Shown here: positions 1 through 7,118 of the stretch, piece by piece | How the letters are laid out: the number at the start of each line of letters is the position of its first letter | Numbering within the stretch: the first letter of the stretch is position 1 | Assembly: GCA_902362725.1 (NCBI GenBank) | Contig: CABIXM010000007.1 | Coordinates: 1-64,000, forward strand | Direction: 5' to 3' | Origin: Clostridiaceae bacterium | Lineage (GTDB): Bacteria > Bacillota > Clostridia > Lachnospirales > Lachnospiraceae | Length of the DNA: 64,000 nucleotides | The notes under the pieces: generated by a model | Told to the model about the DNA's origin: nothing | Database searches by the model: none | The model's input: only the letters and a program-made list of their open reading frames with translations | Translations under genes and position numbers: made by a program

Positions 1-140
1 CTTCTCTGTTTTTCCAGCTTCTTTTCCTTTCGATGTGCCATGTACTTGCTTATGGCAGCCTTAAACATTCTGCCGGTAAACTTTGTTCCACTGACAACCA
101 GCGTCAAAGTTCTGTTTTCCACTTCTTCCTGCATTTTCAT
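1..140 (-). CDS. PcfB-like (DUF3801) conjugation protein, N-terminal part
   Basis: The reading frame starts with ATG at 140 behind a clear GGAGGCG ribosome site and runs off the left edge. The visible 46 residues open MKMQEEVENRTLTL, with a basic helix later (SKYMAHRKEKK). This matches the start of PcfB/DUF3801 proteins, found next to the VirD4 coupling protein in Gram-positive ICEs and conjugative plasmids. The gene lies downstream of the parA-parB-replication block on the same strand, as in many Clostridia ICEs, so conjugation genes probably continue to the left of the window. The function (accessory to relaxosome and coupling protein) comes from family knowledge; only the N-terminus can be seen here. 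Confidence 0.7.
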   Translation of the reverse strand, partial: MKMQEEVENRTLTLVVSGTKFTGRMFKAAISKYMAHRKEKKLEKQR

Positions 141-220
141 CGCCTCCTTTCCACAAAATGTGCAGGGGTGGTGCACTTCTTTCTAAGGCGGGACCACCAG
201 CCGCCGGAGAAAATATTTCT

Positions 221-640
221 TCATCGCTCCATCCCGCGGTTCTTTTTCTTTACCGGCTTCTTATCCGGCAGATTCCACTCTTCCCGAAACTCTGCCACAC
301 CTTTGGGGTCAAATGCCTTCAACTTCTCCAGATCAAAGGCAACGGCAGAATATTTTCCATAACCGGACTGCACCTGATAGGGAAGCACCTTCCCCAACTT
401 GTTCTCTTTGATGAATCGCAGCAGGTCCTTGCTGATGTCACCGGAAATAAACGCCTCTCCGGGGTCCAGGGAATATCCTGGTAGGTTCACCGTCATATCT
501 GCAAACGCCTCTGCTCCATCTTCTGTATGGGTAATCATGCCGATATAAAGCCGCTGATTATTCGCATACATTCCAAGTTGCAGCGATATGGTTTCTTCCC
601 CATATTCCCACTTAAAGGGTACTTTCTTTTCCTCATTCAT
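221..640 (-). CDS. ICE accessory protein, possibly DUF4313 family
   Basis: A 139-residue soluble protein with no signal peptide or membrane segment. It contains an 'ADMTVNLPGY' stretch typical of small DUF4313-like proteins carried by Clostridia ICEs, and a very basic C-terminus (KKPVKKKNRGMER). It sits 12 bp downstream of the next ICE gene and is evidently co-transcribed with it. No enzymatic motif is visible. The role is unknown; a part in element maintenance or host adaptation would be a guess. The family assignment is from memory of the motif and is only moderately sure. Confidence 0.55.
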   Translation of the reverse strand: MNEEKKVPFKWEYGEETISLQLGMYANNQRLYIGMITHTEDGAEAFADMTVNLPGYSLDPGEAFISGDISKDLLRFIKENKLGKVLPYQVQSGYGKYSAVAFDLEKLKAFDPKGVAEFREEWNLPDKKPVKKKNRGMER

Positions 641-652
641 ATCGGATTCCTC

Positions 653-973
653 CTATCGTATCTGTTCTTTGTGGTCATAAAACAAATCTCCATTTCTGAC
701 CTTTGCATGGCTGAGAATCTTGATCTGCCCATTTGCCTGACTGTCCAGAGCTTTTTCATAGCCTATATCTGACAAAAACAGGCGGGTGCGTTCTCCTTTC
801 CAGCCAACCGGGGAGTCATGCGTCAGTACATCAAAAATAATCATGTGCCGGGTGTTCTCCGCAAATCGCTGGAGATCCATGTAGTCATGACCGTGATAGT
901 TCTGCGCCCCGGCTTTCTGGCGCATTTCCTCCATCAGCTGCCCGATTGTTTTGCCTTCCTGCATAAAATCCAC
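653..973 (-). CDS. ICE small protein, paralogue of the gene at 3212-3481
   Basis: A 106-residue protein of unknown function. Its core (RFAENTRHMIIFDVL, then RLFLSDIGYEKALDSQ) lines up with RFWDNTRWMIEFSVL and RLFLTEDGYQAALQSQ in the protein at 3212-3481, so the element carries two paralogues. No catalytic motif, signal peptide or membrane segment is seen. It lies in the ICE gene run between the BRO-type regulator and the DUF4313-like gene, with gaps of about 12 bp on each side, which suggests co-transcription. Conserved in ICE replication/regulation modules as far as I recall, but not assigned. Confidence 0.6.
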   Translation of the reverse strand: MDFMQEGKTIGQLMEEMRQKAGAQNYHGHDYMDLQRFAENTRHMIIFDVLTHDSPVGWKGERTRLFLSDIGYEKALDSQANGQIKILSHAKVRNGDLFYDHKEQIR

Positions 974-986
974 TTCCTTTCCGTTC

Positions 987-1733
987 TTATGAGACCAGCA
1001 AGATCATCTCCCGCAGCTGAGCAAAGTAGAGCTTTCCCTTTGGCGTAACCAGCGTGTAGGAGCCGGTATGCCCGTGATTGCAGTAGTCTTTCACACAGAA
1101 CAGCCCCGTATTTTTCACATTGGCATAGGGCAGCACATTGCCGGATGCTGTGCGGTACACAAACCGTCGTTCTATCAGAAACCGAACAAACCGGCGCTCC
1201 GGGACATCCAACTCTTTGGCGGTTGTCCTGAGATTGGTGCTGTGCTTTAAGTCGATGAACAGGTCATAGAAAGCGGCTTTTCCCTCCAGCTGTGCATTTT
1301 CCTTACGCAGAGAAATATTTGCTTCACGCTCAGCCAACAAGTCTGAGCAGAGCTTCATCAGAGCCTCCGGGGAAGTAGCTACCTCCCAAAGCTTCTCTCT
1401 TGTGAGATAGGCCCCGTGCTTGCGAATGGTAGGCAGAACCTCATCGAATACCCACTGTTCAAACTGTTCTGCCGATGGCAATTTGCTGTGAACAATCAGG
1501 CGGTACAAATCTCCTTCGGGGATAAAAGTCATACTGATTTTGCGGTCGGGGCTTTGTGGGTGAGGTGCGTCGCGTTTCACGACATACCTACAATGGCGGA
1601 TAATTGCATCGCGGGAATTGCTGTACCCCAGCGCAGCGGCCACATCCGTTCCGCAGAACAGGTATTTGCCGTTTTCTTCGATGACCCGGATACTGCCAAA
1701 CTCCGGGTTTTTGAAAATTTCCATCTGGTTCAT
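987..1733 (-). CDS. BRO/ANT-type phage antirepressor-like DNA-binding protein
   Basis: A 248-residue protein. The N-terminal half is a Bro-N domain: GSIRVIEENGKYLFCGTDVA and AALGYSNSRDAIIRHC near residues 13-50, then an EQFEQWVFDEVLPTIRKHG motif near residues 88-106. The C-terminal half (TTAKELDVPERRFVRFLIER near residues 172-191) resembles the KilA-C/ANT DNA-binding domain. Such proteins are antirepressors or transcription regulators in phages and ICEs. The start is ATG 1733, backed by GGAGG about 7 bases upstream. It belongs to the ICE operon downstream of the replication initiator. Its targets cannot be seen from the sequence. Confidence 0.85.
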   Translation of the reverse strand: MNQMEIFKNPEFGSIRVIEENGKYLFCGTDVAAALGYSNSRDAIIRHCRYVVKRDAPHPQSPDRKISMTFIPEGDLYRLIVHSKLPSAEQFEQWVFDEVLPTIRKHGAYLTREKLWEVATSPEALMKLCSDLLAEREANISLRKENAQLEGKAAFYDLFIDLKHSTNLRTTAKELDVPERRFVRFLIERRFVYRTASGNVLPYANVKNTGLFCVKDYCNHGHTGSYTLVTPKGKLYFAQLREMILLVS

Positions 1734-1767
1734 GTCGTGCCTCCTTTGGCATGATAAAAGGCGGCCT

Positions 1768-2646
1768 TTACCAGCCGCCTGCGTGCATATCGTGGTTGAC
1801 CAATGAAGTGAAGTGATTATTCATGGTGGTAGGCGCATTGAACAGCACCGCAAGCAGGTACTGCTTCATGTTGCGTACCTGGGTGGTGTTCTTTTGCAGA
1901 CAGTCCATGACAAACTCGATGTGGGAGCTGTCCAGTTTCAAAAAACGGGAACGCACGATCTCGTGAGGAAAGTCTGCCCCAGAGATCCGGGTGGTCTTTC
2001 GTCTGGCACAGACCGTTTCTACCAACAGCTCTACGATCTCATTCAGGTCATCCAGGTAGAGAGGATAACGCTGCTTCAGACAGTCATACTCGATATTCTC
2101 CAAAATCAATTCCCGATAATTTTCTATCTCTGTGACAGACATCGCATCTCTTCCTTTCCGTTCCGGCGGTCTTGCCGCCGCTGTTTCCCGGAAGGGAATG
2201 GAATCGGTACTTGATCCATAAGTAATTGATTTTTCTGTATTTGATTTCTCTATATTTAATTCTGCGGGCTTTTCCGTATCCGGTTTTACCATATCCGGGT
2301 TTTCCGTATCTGGTGAAACCACATCTGACGGCAGCATATCCAGCTTCTTTGGCTGTGGCTGCTCATAAATGATGTACTCGGTATCAGTAATACGGCCATT
2401 CGCACCGCGAAGCTGCCTGCGGACAATATAGCCAGCTGTTTCCAACTCTTTGAGCGCAGAGCCAATGGCGTCCACACCCTCCTTACAGATGGAAGCAAGC
2501 CCTCTTGTAGTGTAATTCCACTCCTCTGGGAGCGACAGGATCATGGAGAGCAGACCCTTAGACTTTAAGGTCAGCCCCTTATCCTTCAGATGATAATTTG
2601 ACATAACGGTGTAATCGCGTGTCCGTTGTACGCGGTAGACTGCCAT
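1768..2646 (-). CDS. Replication initiator-like winged-helix protein with DUF6017-type C-terminus
   Basis: A 292-residue protein. Residues 1-95 form a winged-helix domain of the RepA_N/replisome-organiser kind (opening MAVYRVQRTRDYTVMSNYHL, then a GLASICKEGVDAIGSALKEL helix-turn-helix). A low-complexity linker follows (residues about 98-165, rich in EKP, NTEKS and DTENPD). The C-terminus (about 170-285, from IENYRELILENIEYDCLKQR) matches the DUF6017 domain seen on ICE replication initiators. It lies downstream of parA-parB, which fits a plasmid-like replication/partition module. It probably recruits replication proteins to the excised element; that role is from family knowledge. No origin sequence could be identified. 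Confidence 0.75.
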   Translation of the reverse strand: MAVYRVQRTRDYTVMSNYHLKDKGLTLKSKGLLSMILSLPEEWNYTTRGLASICKEGVDAIGSALKELETAGYIVRRQLRGANGRITDTEYIIYEQPQPKKLDMLPSDVVSPDTENPDMVKPDTEKPAELNIEKSNTEKSITYGSSTDSIPFRETAAARPPERKGRDAMSVTEIENYRELILENIEYDCLKQRYPLYLDDLNEIVELLVETVCARRKTTRISGADFPHEIVRSRFLKLDSSHIEFVMDCLQKNTTQVRNMKQYLLAVLFNAPTTMNNHFTSLVNHDMHAGGW

Positions 2647-2706
2647 TCACTTCACTCCTTCCTGTGGTCAGAAAATAACAAAAGCCGCTGTCAGTAAAGA
2701 CGCGGC

Positions 2707-3210
2707 TCAAACTTCATAGAAAACTCCTGGTCTCCCATCAAAGGGATAGCGGCTGATGTCCTCAAAGGCGTCGGCAACCTCCTCCGCTGGATAGTCCTGC
2801 CAGTCCCGCTCCCTGACGATATGATGGATAGTACGGTAACAGGTAGAAAACCTTTCATACGCCGAACGGTATTTCGTATTCACGCAGGAGACATCCACAA
2901 ACCGCCCGTCCTCCAAGAGCCATAGTTCCCGGATGCAAGAAGCATCCACCTGCGTAGAATGACTCTGGATAGTTTTTTGGTAAATGCAAAATCCCCGCTG
3001 TGGAAACAACTCTGGCCCATAGTAGTTCAAGGAACACTCATGGTTTCCCGCGGTTTGGTAAGCAAGGACACTTTCCCCACGATAGCGGACAGACTGCGCC
3101 ACAAGTTCCATGTTCAATCTGGAGAGCGCCCTTTTCCGCTCCTTTTTGTCGGGGAAAAGATAAAGATACGCCGTCCTGATGGCATTGCAAATTTCTTTTT
3201 CTCTAAACAT
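2707..3210 (-). CDS. ICE hypothetical protein
   Basis: A 167-residue protein, apparently cytosolic, not recognised beyond its context. Visible traits are a basic N-terminus (LFPDKKERKRALSRLN), several aromatic-rich stretches (SLNYYGPELFP, TCYRTIHHIVRERDW) and an acidic C-terminus. No catalytic motif stands out. It starts one base before the stop region of the 3212-3481 gene and so is very likely translationally coupled to it. It is part of the ICE partition/replication operon. Confidence 0.55.
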   Translation of the reverse strand: MFREKEICNAIRTAYLYLFPDKKERKRALSRLNMELVAQSVRYRGESVLAYQTAGNHECSLNYYGPELFPQRGFCIYQKTIQSHSTQVDASCIRELWLLEDGRFVDVSCVNTKYRSAYERFSTCYRTIHHIVRERDWQDYPAEEVADAFEDISRYPFDGRPGVFYEV

Positions 3211-3211
3211 C

Positions 3212-3481
3212 TTATTTTCTCCGTTTTTTCTTTACATCCAAGACATGACCCTCAATTACACGGGCGTACCTTTTGATGTTGATCTCCCGGCGCTGCTGGC
3301 TTTGCAAGGCGGCCTGATAACCGTCCTCAGTCAAAAACAGCCGCATTTCATCTCCGGGGCTTCCGTAAGCAGTGCTGGGACGCAGGACGGAAAACTCGAT
3401 CATCCAGCGGGTGTTATCCCAAAACCTCTCTACGGCGAGAATGTTGTGTCCTTTCAGCTCACGGGCTGAAATATCCCTCAT
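3212..3481 (-). CDS. ICE small protein, paralogue of the gene at 653-973
   Basis: An 89-residue protein. The middle (ERFWDNTRWMIEFSVLRP and RLFLTEDGYQAALQSQ) is related to the 106-residue product at 653-973, so this element has duplicated the family. The C-terminus is strongly basic (DVKKKRRK), consistent with nucleic-acid contact but not proof of it. It sits directly downstream of parB (12-base gap). Function unknown. Confidence 0.6.
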   Translation of the reverse strand: MRDISARELKGHNILAVERFWDNTRWMIEFSVLRPSTAYGSPGDEMRLFLTEDGYQAALQSQQRREINIKRYARVIEGHVLDVKKKRRK

Positions 3482-3493
3482 AGGCGGCTCCTT

Positions 3494-4429
3494 TCATCGT
3501 TCCTGGTCTCTCTGACGCTTTTTCTGCCATGCCTCCAGCAGCTTGATGATGGTTTCCTGCATCCGCTGGGGCGTATAGCTTTTAGGGAAATACTTCCGCA
3601 AAGTGTCAGAGGTAAATGTCACCCGGTCCAGATCACTTTTCTTTTCCTCACCCATGATGACACGCATCATATCGAGGGTCAGATGCCCCTCCTGGCTATA
3701 TTTCTTGAGCCGCTGGGCTTGAGAAAGAGAAGGGGTAGCCTGTTCGCTGTCCATCGCGTCCAACAGGTCTACCTGTTCCTCCTTTTTGAGAAAGGACAGC
3801 TCATAGGCGGGATTTAAGGCAATTTTCTTTTCATCCACCATGTCCAGCAGTTCGGGAATCAGCTCAGTCAGACGGATAAATCTCTGAATTTGATTCTTAC
3901 TCTGTCCAACCTGTTCAGCTAAAATATCTCTGGATTTTCTACCATCGGACTTGTGCCCAACTTGGGCACAAGTTAAATCCACTCGCTCTCCCTGGTGCTT
4001 CATAGCCTCCAACTTCATTTTATAGGCAAAGGCCCTCTCACTTGGAAGCAGGCTTTCTCGTTGCAGGTTGCTGTCAACCATAATAATTGTGGCAGCGTCA
4101 TCATCCAGATCACGGACAATTACCGGCATGGTCTCTTTTTCTGCCAGTTCACTTGCTCTGTGCCGTCTGTGTCCGGCTACCAGTTCATAACCACCCTCCG
4201 GGTCAGGGCGGGCAATCGCAGGAACCAGCACACCATACTGCTTGATACTGTCCGCAGTTTCCAGCATGGCTTCATCATCCTTGACTTTGAACGGATGGTT
4301 CTTAAAAGGGTGCAGCTCAGACAAGGGAATTTCCAGCACCCGTTCCCGCTGTGCATCGGCACGGCTTTCCTCGGTGGAAAACAGGTCATCTACCGATGCC
4401 AGCTCTATTTTTTTCGCGCTGCTTTTCAA
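3494..4429 (-). CDS. parB: ParB/Spo0J-like partition protein of the ICE
   Basis: A 311-residue ParB family protein. The N-terminal ParB/Srx domain shows IPLSELHPFKNHPFKV, ELVAGHRRHRASEL and the LQRESLLPSERAFAYKMKLE helix; a central HTH region (KSRDILAEQVGQSKNQIQRF) follows near residues 165-190. It would bind centromere-like sites and work with the ParA gene that overlaps it. The start is TTG at 4429: an AGGAGGTG site lies about 7 bases upstream and the family N-terminus (LASVDDLFS) follows. The first 44 bases overlap the 3' end of parA, so translation is probably coupled. Plasmid-type partition on an ICE fits maintenance of the excised or replicating form. Confidence 0.93.
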   Translation of the reverse strand: MKSSAKKIELASVDDLFSTEESRADAQRERVLEIPLSELHPFKNHPFKVKDDEAMLETADSIKQYGVLVPAIARPDPEGGYELVAGHRRHRASELAEKETMPVIVRDLDDDAATIIMVDSNLQRESLLPSERAFAYKMKLEAMKHQGERVDLTCAQVGHKSDGRKSRDILAEQVGQSKNQIQRFIRLTELIPELLDMVDEKKIALNPAYELSFLKKEEQVDLLDAMDSEQATPSLSQAQRLKKYSQEGHLTLDMMRVIMGEEKKSDLDRVTFTSDTLRKYFPKSYTPQRMQETIIKLLEAWQKKRQRDQER

Positions 4430-5207
4430 GTTTCAACACCTCCTTCGTCAGATTTCGATACCCCTCTGCCACCTTGCCGCCAGGGTCATGGGCGAAAATA
4501 CTTTTTCCCTCTGCGCTAATTTCCTTTGCCCGGACAGAATGGGGGATTTCCGTTCCAAAGACTTTGATTTTACTTCCATAGGTGTCCCGCAGCAAAGCAG
4601 CAATCTCTTTGGCAAAGTTGGTGCGGTTATCCACCATCGTCAGCAGGATACCGTCAATCTGGAGCTTTGGATTAATCTGCCGTTTCACCTTACTGACCGT
4701 AGATAGAAGCTGTTCCAGCCCTTTGGCGGGCAGATACTCTGCCTGAACGGGAATTATGATCCTGTTCGCAGCCGCCAGCGCATTGACCGTAAGCATTCCC
4801 AACGAGGGCTGACAGTCAATCAGGATATGGGAATATTGTCCCTTCAGTGTGTCCAGATATTGCCGTAAAATCGTTTCACGGCTCATGGCGTTTACCAAAG
4901 AAACCTCCATACCGGAAAGCTGAATATCCGCAGGCATCAGGTCAACGCCTTCTGCATGATGCAGAATACCTTCTCCGGGGCGTATAGGCTGATCCATCAG
5001 AATTTTGCCCATTGCATCCGACAGTGTAAATGGCAGCTTGTCTGGTTGCGGATTTCCCAAGCTGATTGTCAGGCTTCCTTGCGGGTCCCCGTCGATCAGA
5101 AGCACTTTCTTTCCGGCCTGTGCCAGACCTATTCCCAAGTTCGCACAGGTTGTTGTTTTGCCAACGCCGCCTTTCTGGTTGGCAATGGCGATGATTTGCG
5201 TGTTCAA
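4386..5207 (-). CDS. parA: ParA/Soj-like partition ATPase of the ICE
   Basis: A 273-residue MinD/ParA family ATPase. The deviant Walker A motif KGGVGKTT is at residues 12-19, the Walker A' LLIDGDPQGSLT near 39, and the Walker B-like HILIDCQPSLGMLTVNAL near 130. It drives partition together with ParB, encoded immediately downstream with a 44-base overlap. The start at 5207 has an AAGGAGGAGG site just upstream. Two terminator-like hairpins lie between it and the rlmD tail, so the operon promoter must be close to the gene or read through them. It is the first gene of the ICE module as drawn here. Confidence 0.95.
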   Translation of the reverse strand: MNTQIIAIANQKGGVGKTTTCANLGIGLAQAGKKVLLIDGDPQGSLTISLGNPQPDKLPFTLSDAMGKILMDQPIRPGEGILHHAEGVDLMPADIQLSGMEVSLVNAMSRETILRQYLDTLKGQYSHILIDCQPSLGMLTVNALAAANRIIIPVQAEYLPAKGLEQLLSTVSKVKRQINPKLQIDGILLTMVDNRTNFAKEIAALLRDTYGSKIKVFGTEIPHSVRAKEISAEGKSIFAHDPGGKVAEGYRNLTKEVLKLEKQREKNRAGIGR

Positions 5208-5221
5208 ATAAACCTCCTCCT

Positions 5222-5257
5222 TCTACAAAAAATATCCCTATTCCGACAAATAGGGAT
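5222..5257 (-). terminator. Hairpin with T-run just upstream of parA
   Basis: On the minus strand, ATCCCTATT pairs with AATAGGGAT around a 5-base loop and is followed by a T-rich run (ATTTTTTG). The hairpin ends only a few bases before the parA ribosome site. It looks like an intrinsic terminator or attenuator insulating parA from transcription entering from the rlmD side. Confidence 0.65.
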
Positions 5258-5296
5258 GAAAAAAGCCGCTTACTCAAATAAATGAATAAACGGCTA
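5258..5296 (-). terminator. Intrinsic terminator after the rlmD tail
   Basis: On the minus strand, AGCCGTTTA (5295-5287) pairs with TAAGCGGCT (5272-5264) and is followed by six T residues. It lies about 30 bases downstream of the rlmD tail stop codon and directly precedes the second hairpin, so the two form a double terminator at the ICE boundary. Confidence 0.7.
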
Positions 5297-5326
5297 TGTA
5301 AGAAATATTCGATTGTAAGTAAAGTT

Positions 5327-5716
5327 TTATATCACTGCAAAATAACGAAGTGCATCTTTGATTGCTTCTACCTTTTCTGGTGTCGGATGTTTCCTCGGCT
5401 GTTTCAATTCTTCTACCGCATTAGGAGCATCATACATCGGCAATCCCAAATTTCGCTTTACCTCTGCGATATATGCGGTATGTACCTTGAAGCCGTATTT
5501 CGCTTCTATATACTCCTTAATCATTTTGTAGGTCACTTTTTCTTTGGGCTTGTACGCTTCGGCTCTTTTAGCAATACTATCTACCGGAATCTTGCCCTCG
5601 CCCTCTCCAAACTCCACATCAATGTGGATATAACTGTCGGCTTTTTTGTGGGACAAAAGAACTACCGTCTCTACGTGCGCCGTTTCGCTAACAACGTAAA
5701 CCGGCGGATGAAGCAT
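5327..5716 (-). pseudogene. rlmD: 3' tail of rlmD/rumA (23S rRNA uracil-5 methyltransferase) carried by the ICE
   Basis: The frame encodes HVETVVLLSHKKADSYIHID, the C-terminal end of RlmD/RumA (the HVETVVLL strand of the methyltransferase fold), followed by the roughly 90-residue tail that many Clostridia RlmD proteins carry (GEGEGKIPVDSIAKRAEAYK through HPTPEKVEAIKDAL). Everything N-terminal, including the SAM-binding and catalytic Cys regions, is missing. ICEs of this type integrate in the 3' part of rumA and bring a replacement 3' end. Here that end is joined to an ABC transporter gene on the opposite strand. Residues before HVETV (about the first 12) derive from the ABC gene read antisense. 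It is probably not expressed as a useful protein. Confidence 0.8.
5660..5685. other. Probable ICE attachment junction (attL/attR)
   Basis: Between about 5660 and 5685 the sequence changes from the rlmD 3' segment (minus strand CACGTAGAGACGGTAGT, encoding HVETVV) to the plus-strand ABC transporter frame (CTCTACGTGCGCCG, encoding LYVRR). The rumA HVETV codons are the usual core of this integration site. The exact crossover cannot be fixed without the other end of the element or an empty site. Confidence 0.6.
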
Positions 5717-7114
5717 ACCCTCTACGGCAGCCTGGTGCAGAAAAGCCGCCGGACCCTGTCTGAAGAGGGGGCCGGAACTATGATGACCAAGGCCATTCTG
5801 GACGTGGACGACTGCGCCGAGGGCATGCGGAAGTTCACCACGGAACTCTTTGATACGGGCGTGGCCCTGCTGGCTTACGCTGGCATGCTGCTCTTCTACG
5901 ACTGGCGGCTGGCTCTGATCAGTATGATTTTCCCGCCGGTCTCCTATGTGATTGCGGAGAAAATGAAGGTCATCGTGCAGCGGACCGGCGCGGCCTATAA
6001 GGAGCAGTCCGGGGCTTTAAGCTCCGCCACCCTCGATCGCGCCGCCAACGCTGTCACCTACCGGGTCTTCGGCTGCGAGCCGGAACGTATGGCCGCTTAC
6101 GAGGAAAATCTTTCCGCCTACGAGCGCTCCGCCGTCCGGGCCAATATCTGGAGCGCCTCCCTGCCGCCTATTTACCGGATTATCTCCATGGCGGCATTGG
6201 TCTTCATCCTGTATTTCGGCGGGCGCAATGTGCTGGGCCAGGGCTGGACGGCCTGGGATATCGCGGCCTTCACTACCTTTATCTCCTGCTTTACCAGGCT
6301 TGCGGTGAAATCCTCCAGCGCGGCCAAGCTTTTCAACGCGGTCCATAAAGCGCAGGTGTCCTGGAAGCGCATCCGGCCCCTGATGTACGCGCCGGAGACG
6401 CCCGACACACCGGAGACAGGCGTGCCTGCAGTCCTTACGGTACAGGGGCTTGGCTTCGCCTATCCGGGAAATGAAACGCTGTTTTCCGATGTCTCATTTG
6501 CCGCAAGGCCCGGTCAGATCATCGGCGTCACCGGCCCGGTGGCCTGCGGAAAATCTTCCCTCGGCAAGGTCTTTCTCTGCGAATATCCCTACCGGGGCAG
6601 CATCCGCCTGGGAGATAAAGAGCTTGCGGAAATGGACGAACGCACCCGGCTTGGGGAAATCGGGTATCTGGGGCACGACCCGGAGCTTTTTAACGATACC
6701 ATCGAACATAATATCCTGATGGGAGATGAAGGCGACGCCTGGGAATACCTGCGGATGGTCTGCCTGGATGAGGAAATCCGGGAGATGCCGGATGGCATAG
6801 AGACTCTTGTGGGAAATGGCGGCGTAAGACTCTCCGGCGGCCAGGCACAGCGGCTGGCGCTTGCACGGACGCTCTGCCATAAGAAGCCCGTTCTGATTCT
6901 GGACGACCCGTTTTCCGCGCTGGATCGGAATACAGAGCGGCAGATTTTCGAAAATCTGAGAGCTTACACGACGGACGCGGTGGTGATTCTGATTTCCCAT
7001 CGACGGTATCTGTTTTCAGAGTTGGAACAGGTTATCTGGCTGAATGAAGGGCGCGCGGTTGTAGGAACTTACGAAGAACCACCCATAAAAAATAAGCAAG
7101 GACAGGAGGTATAA
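5685..7114 (+). pseudogene. ABC exporter subunit (membrane + ATPase domains), 5'-truncated by the ICE
   Basis: Homology to a fused permease-ATPase starts abruptly at about YVRRFANNVNRR and continues to the end: membrane domain with LLAYAGMLLFYDWRLALI and the coupling-helix region, then the ATPase domain with Walker A GPVACGKSS, signature LSGGQAQRLALARTL, Walker B LILDDPFSALD and H-loop ISHRRY. Roughly the first 100-130 residues of a normal subunit, including the first membrane helices, are absent. The open frame reaches back to 5282 only through antisense ICE sequence. An ATG at 5708 lacks a ribosome site. The Walker B glutamate is Asp, so this would be the degenerate half of a heterodimeric exporter. 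It lies 4 bases before its partner gene. Confidence 0.75.
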
Positions 7115-7118
7115 CATC

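Noticed and set aside
5282-5684. Plus-strand frame that appears to extend the ABC transporter N-terminus upstream to 5282
   Set aside because: This part is antisense to the rlmD tail and the ICE terminators. It has no hydrophobic-helix pattern of an ABC permease and no ribosome site, so the join is fortuitous.
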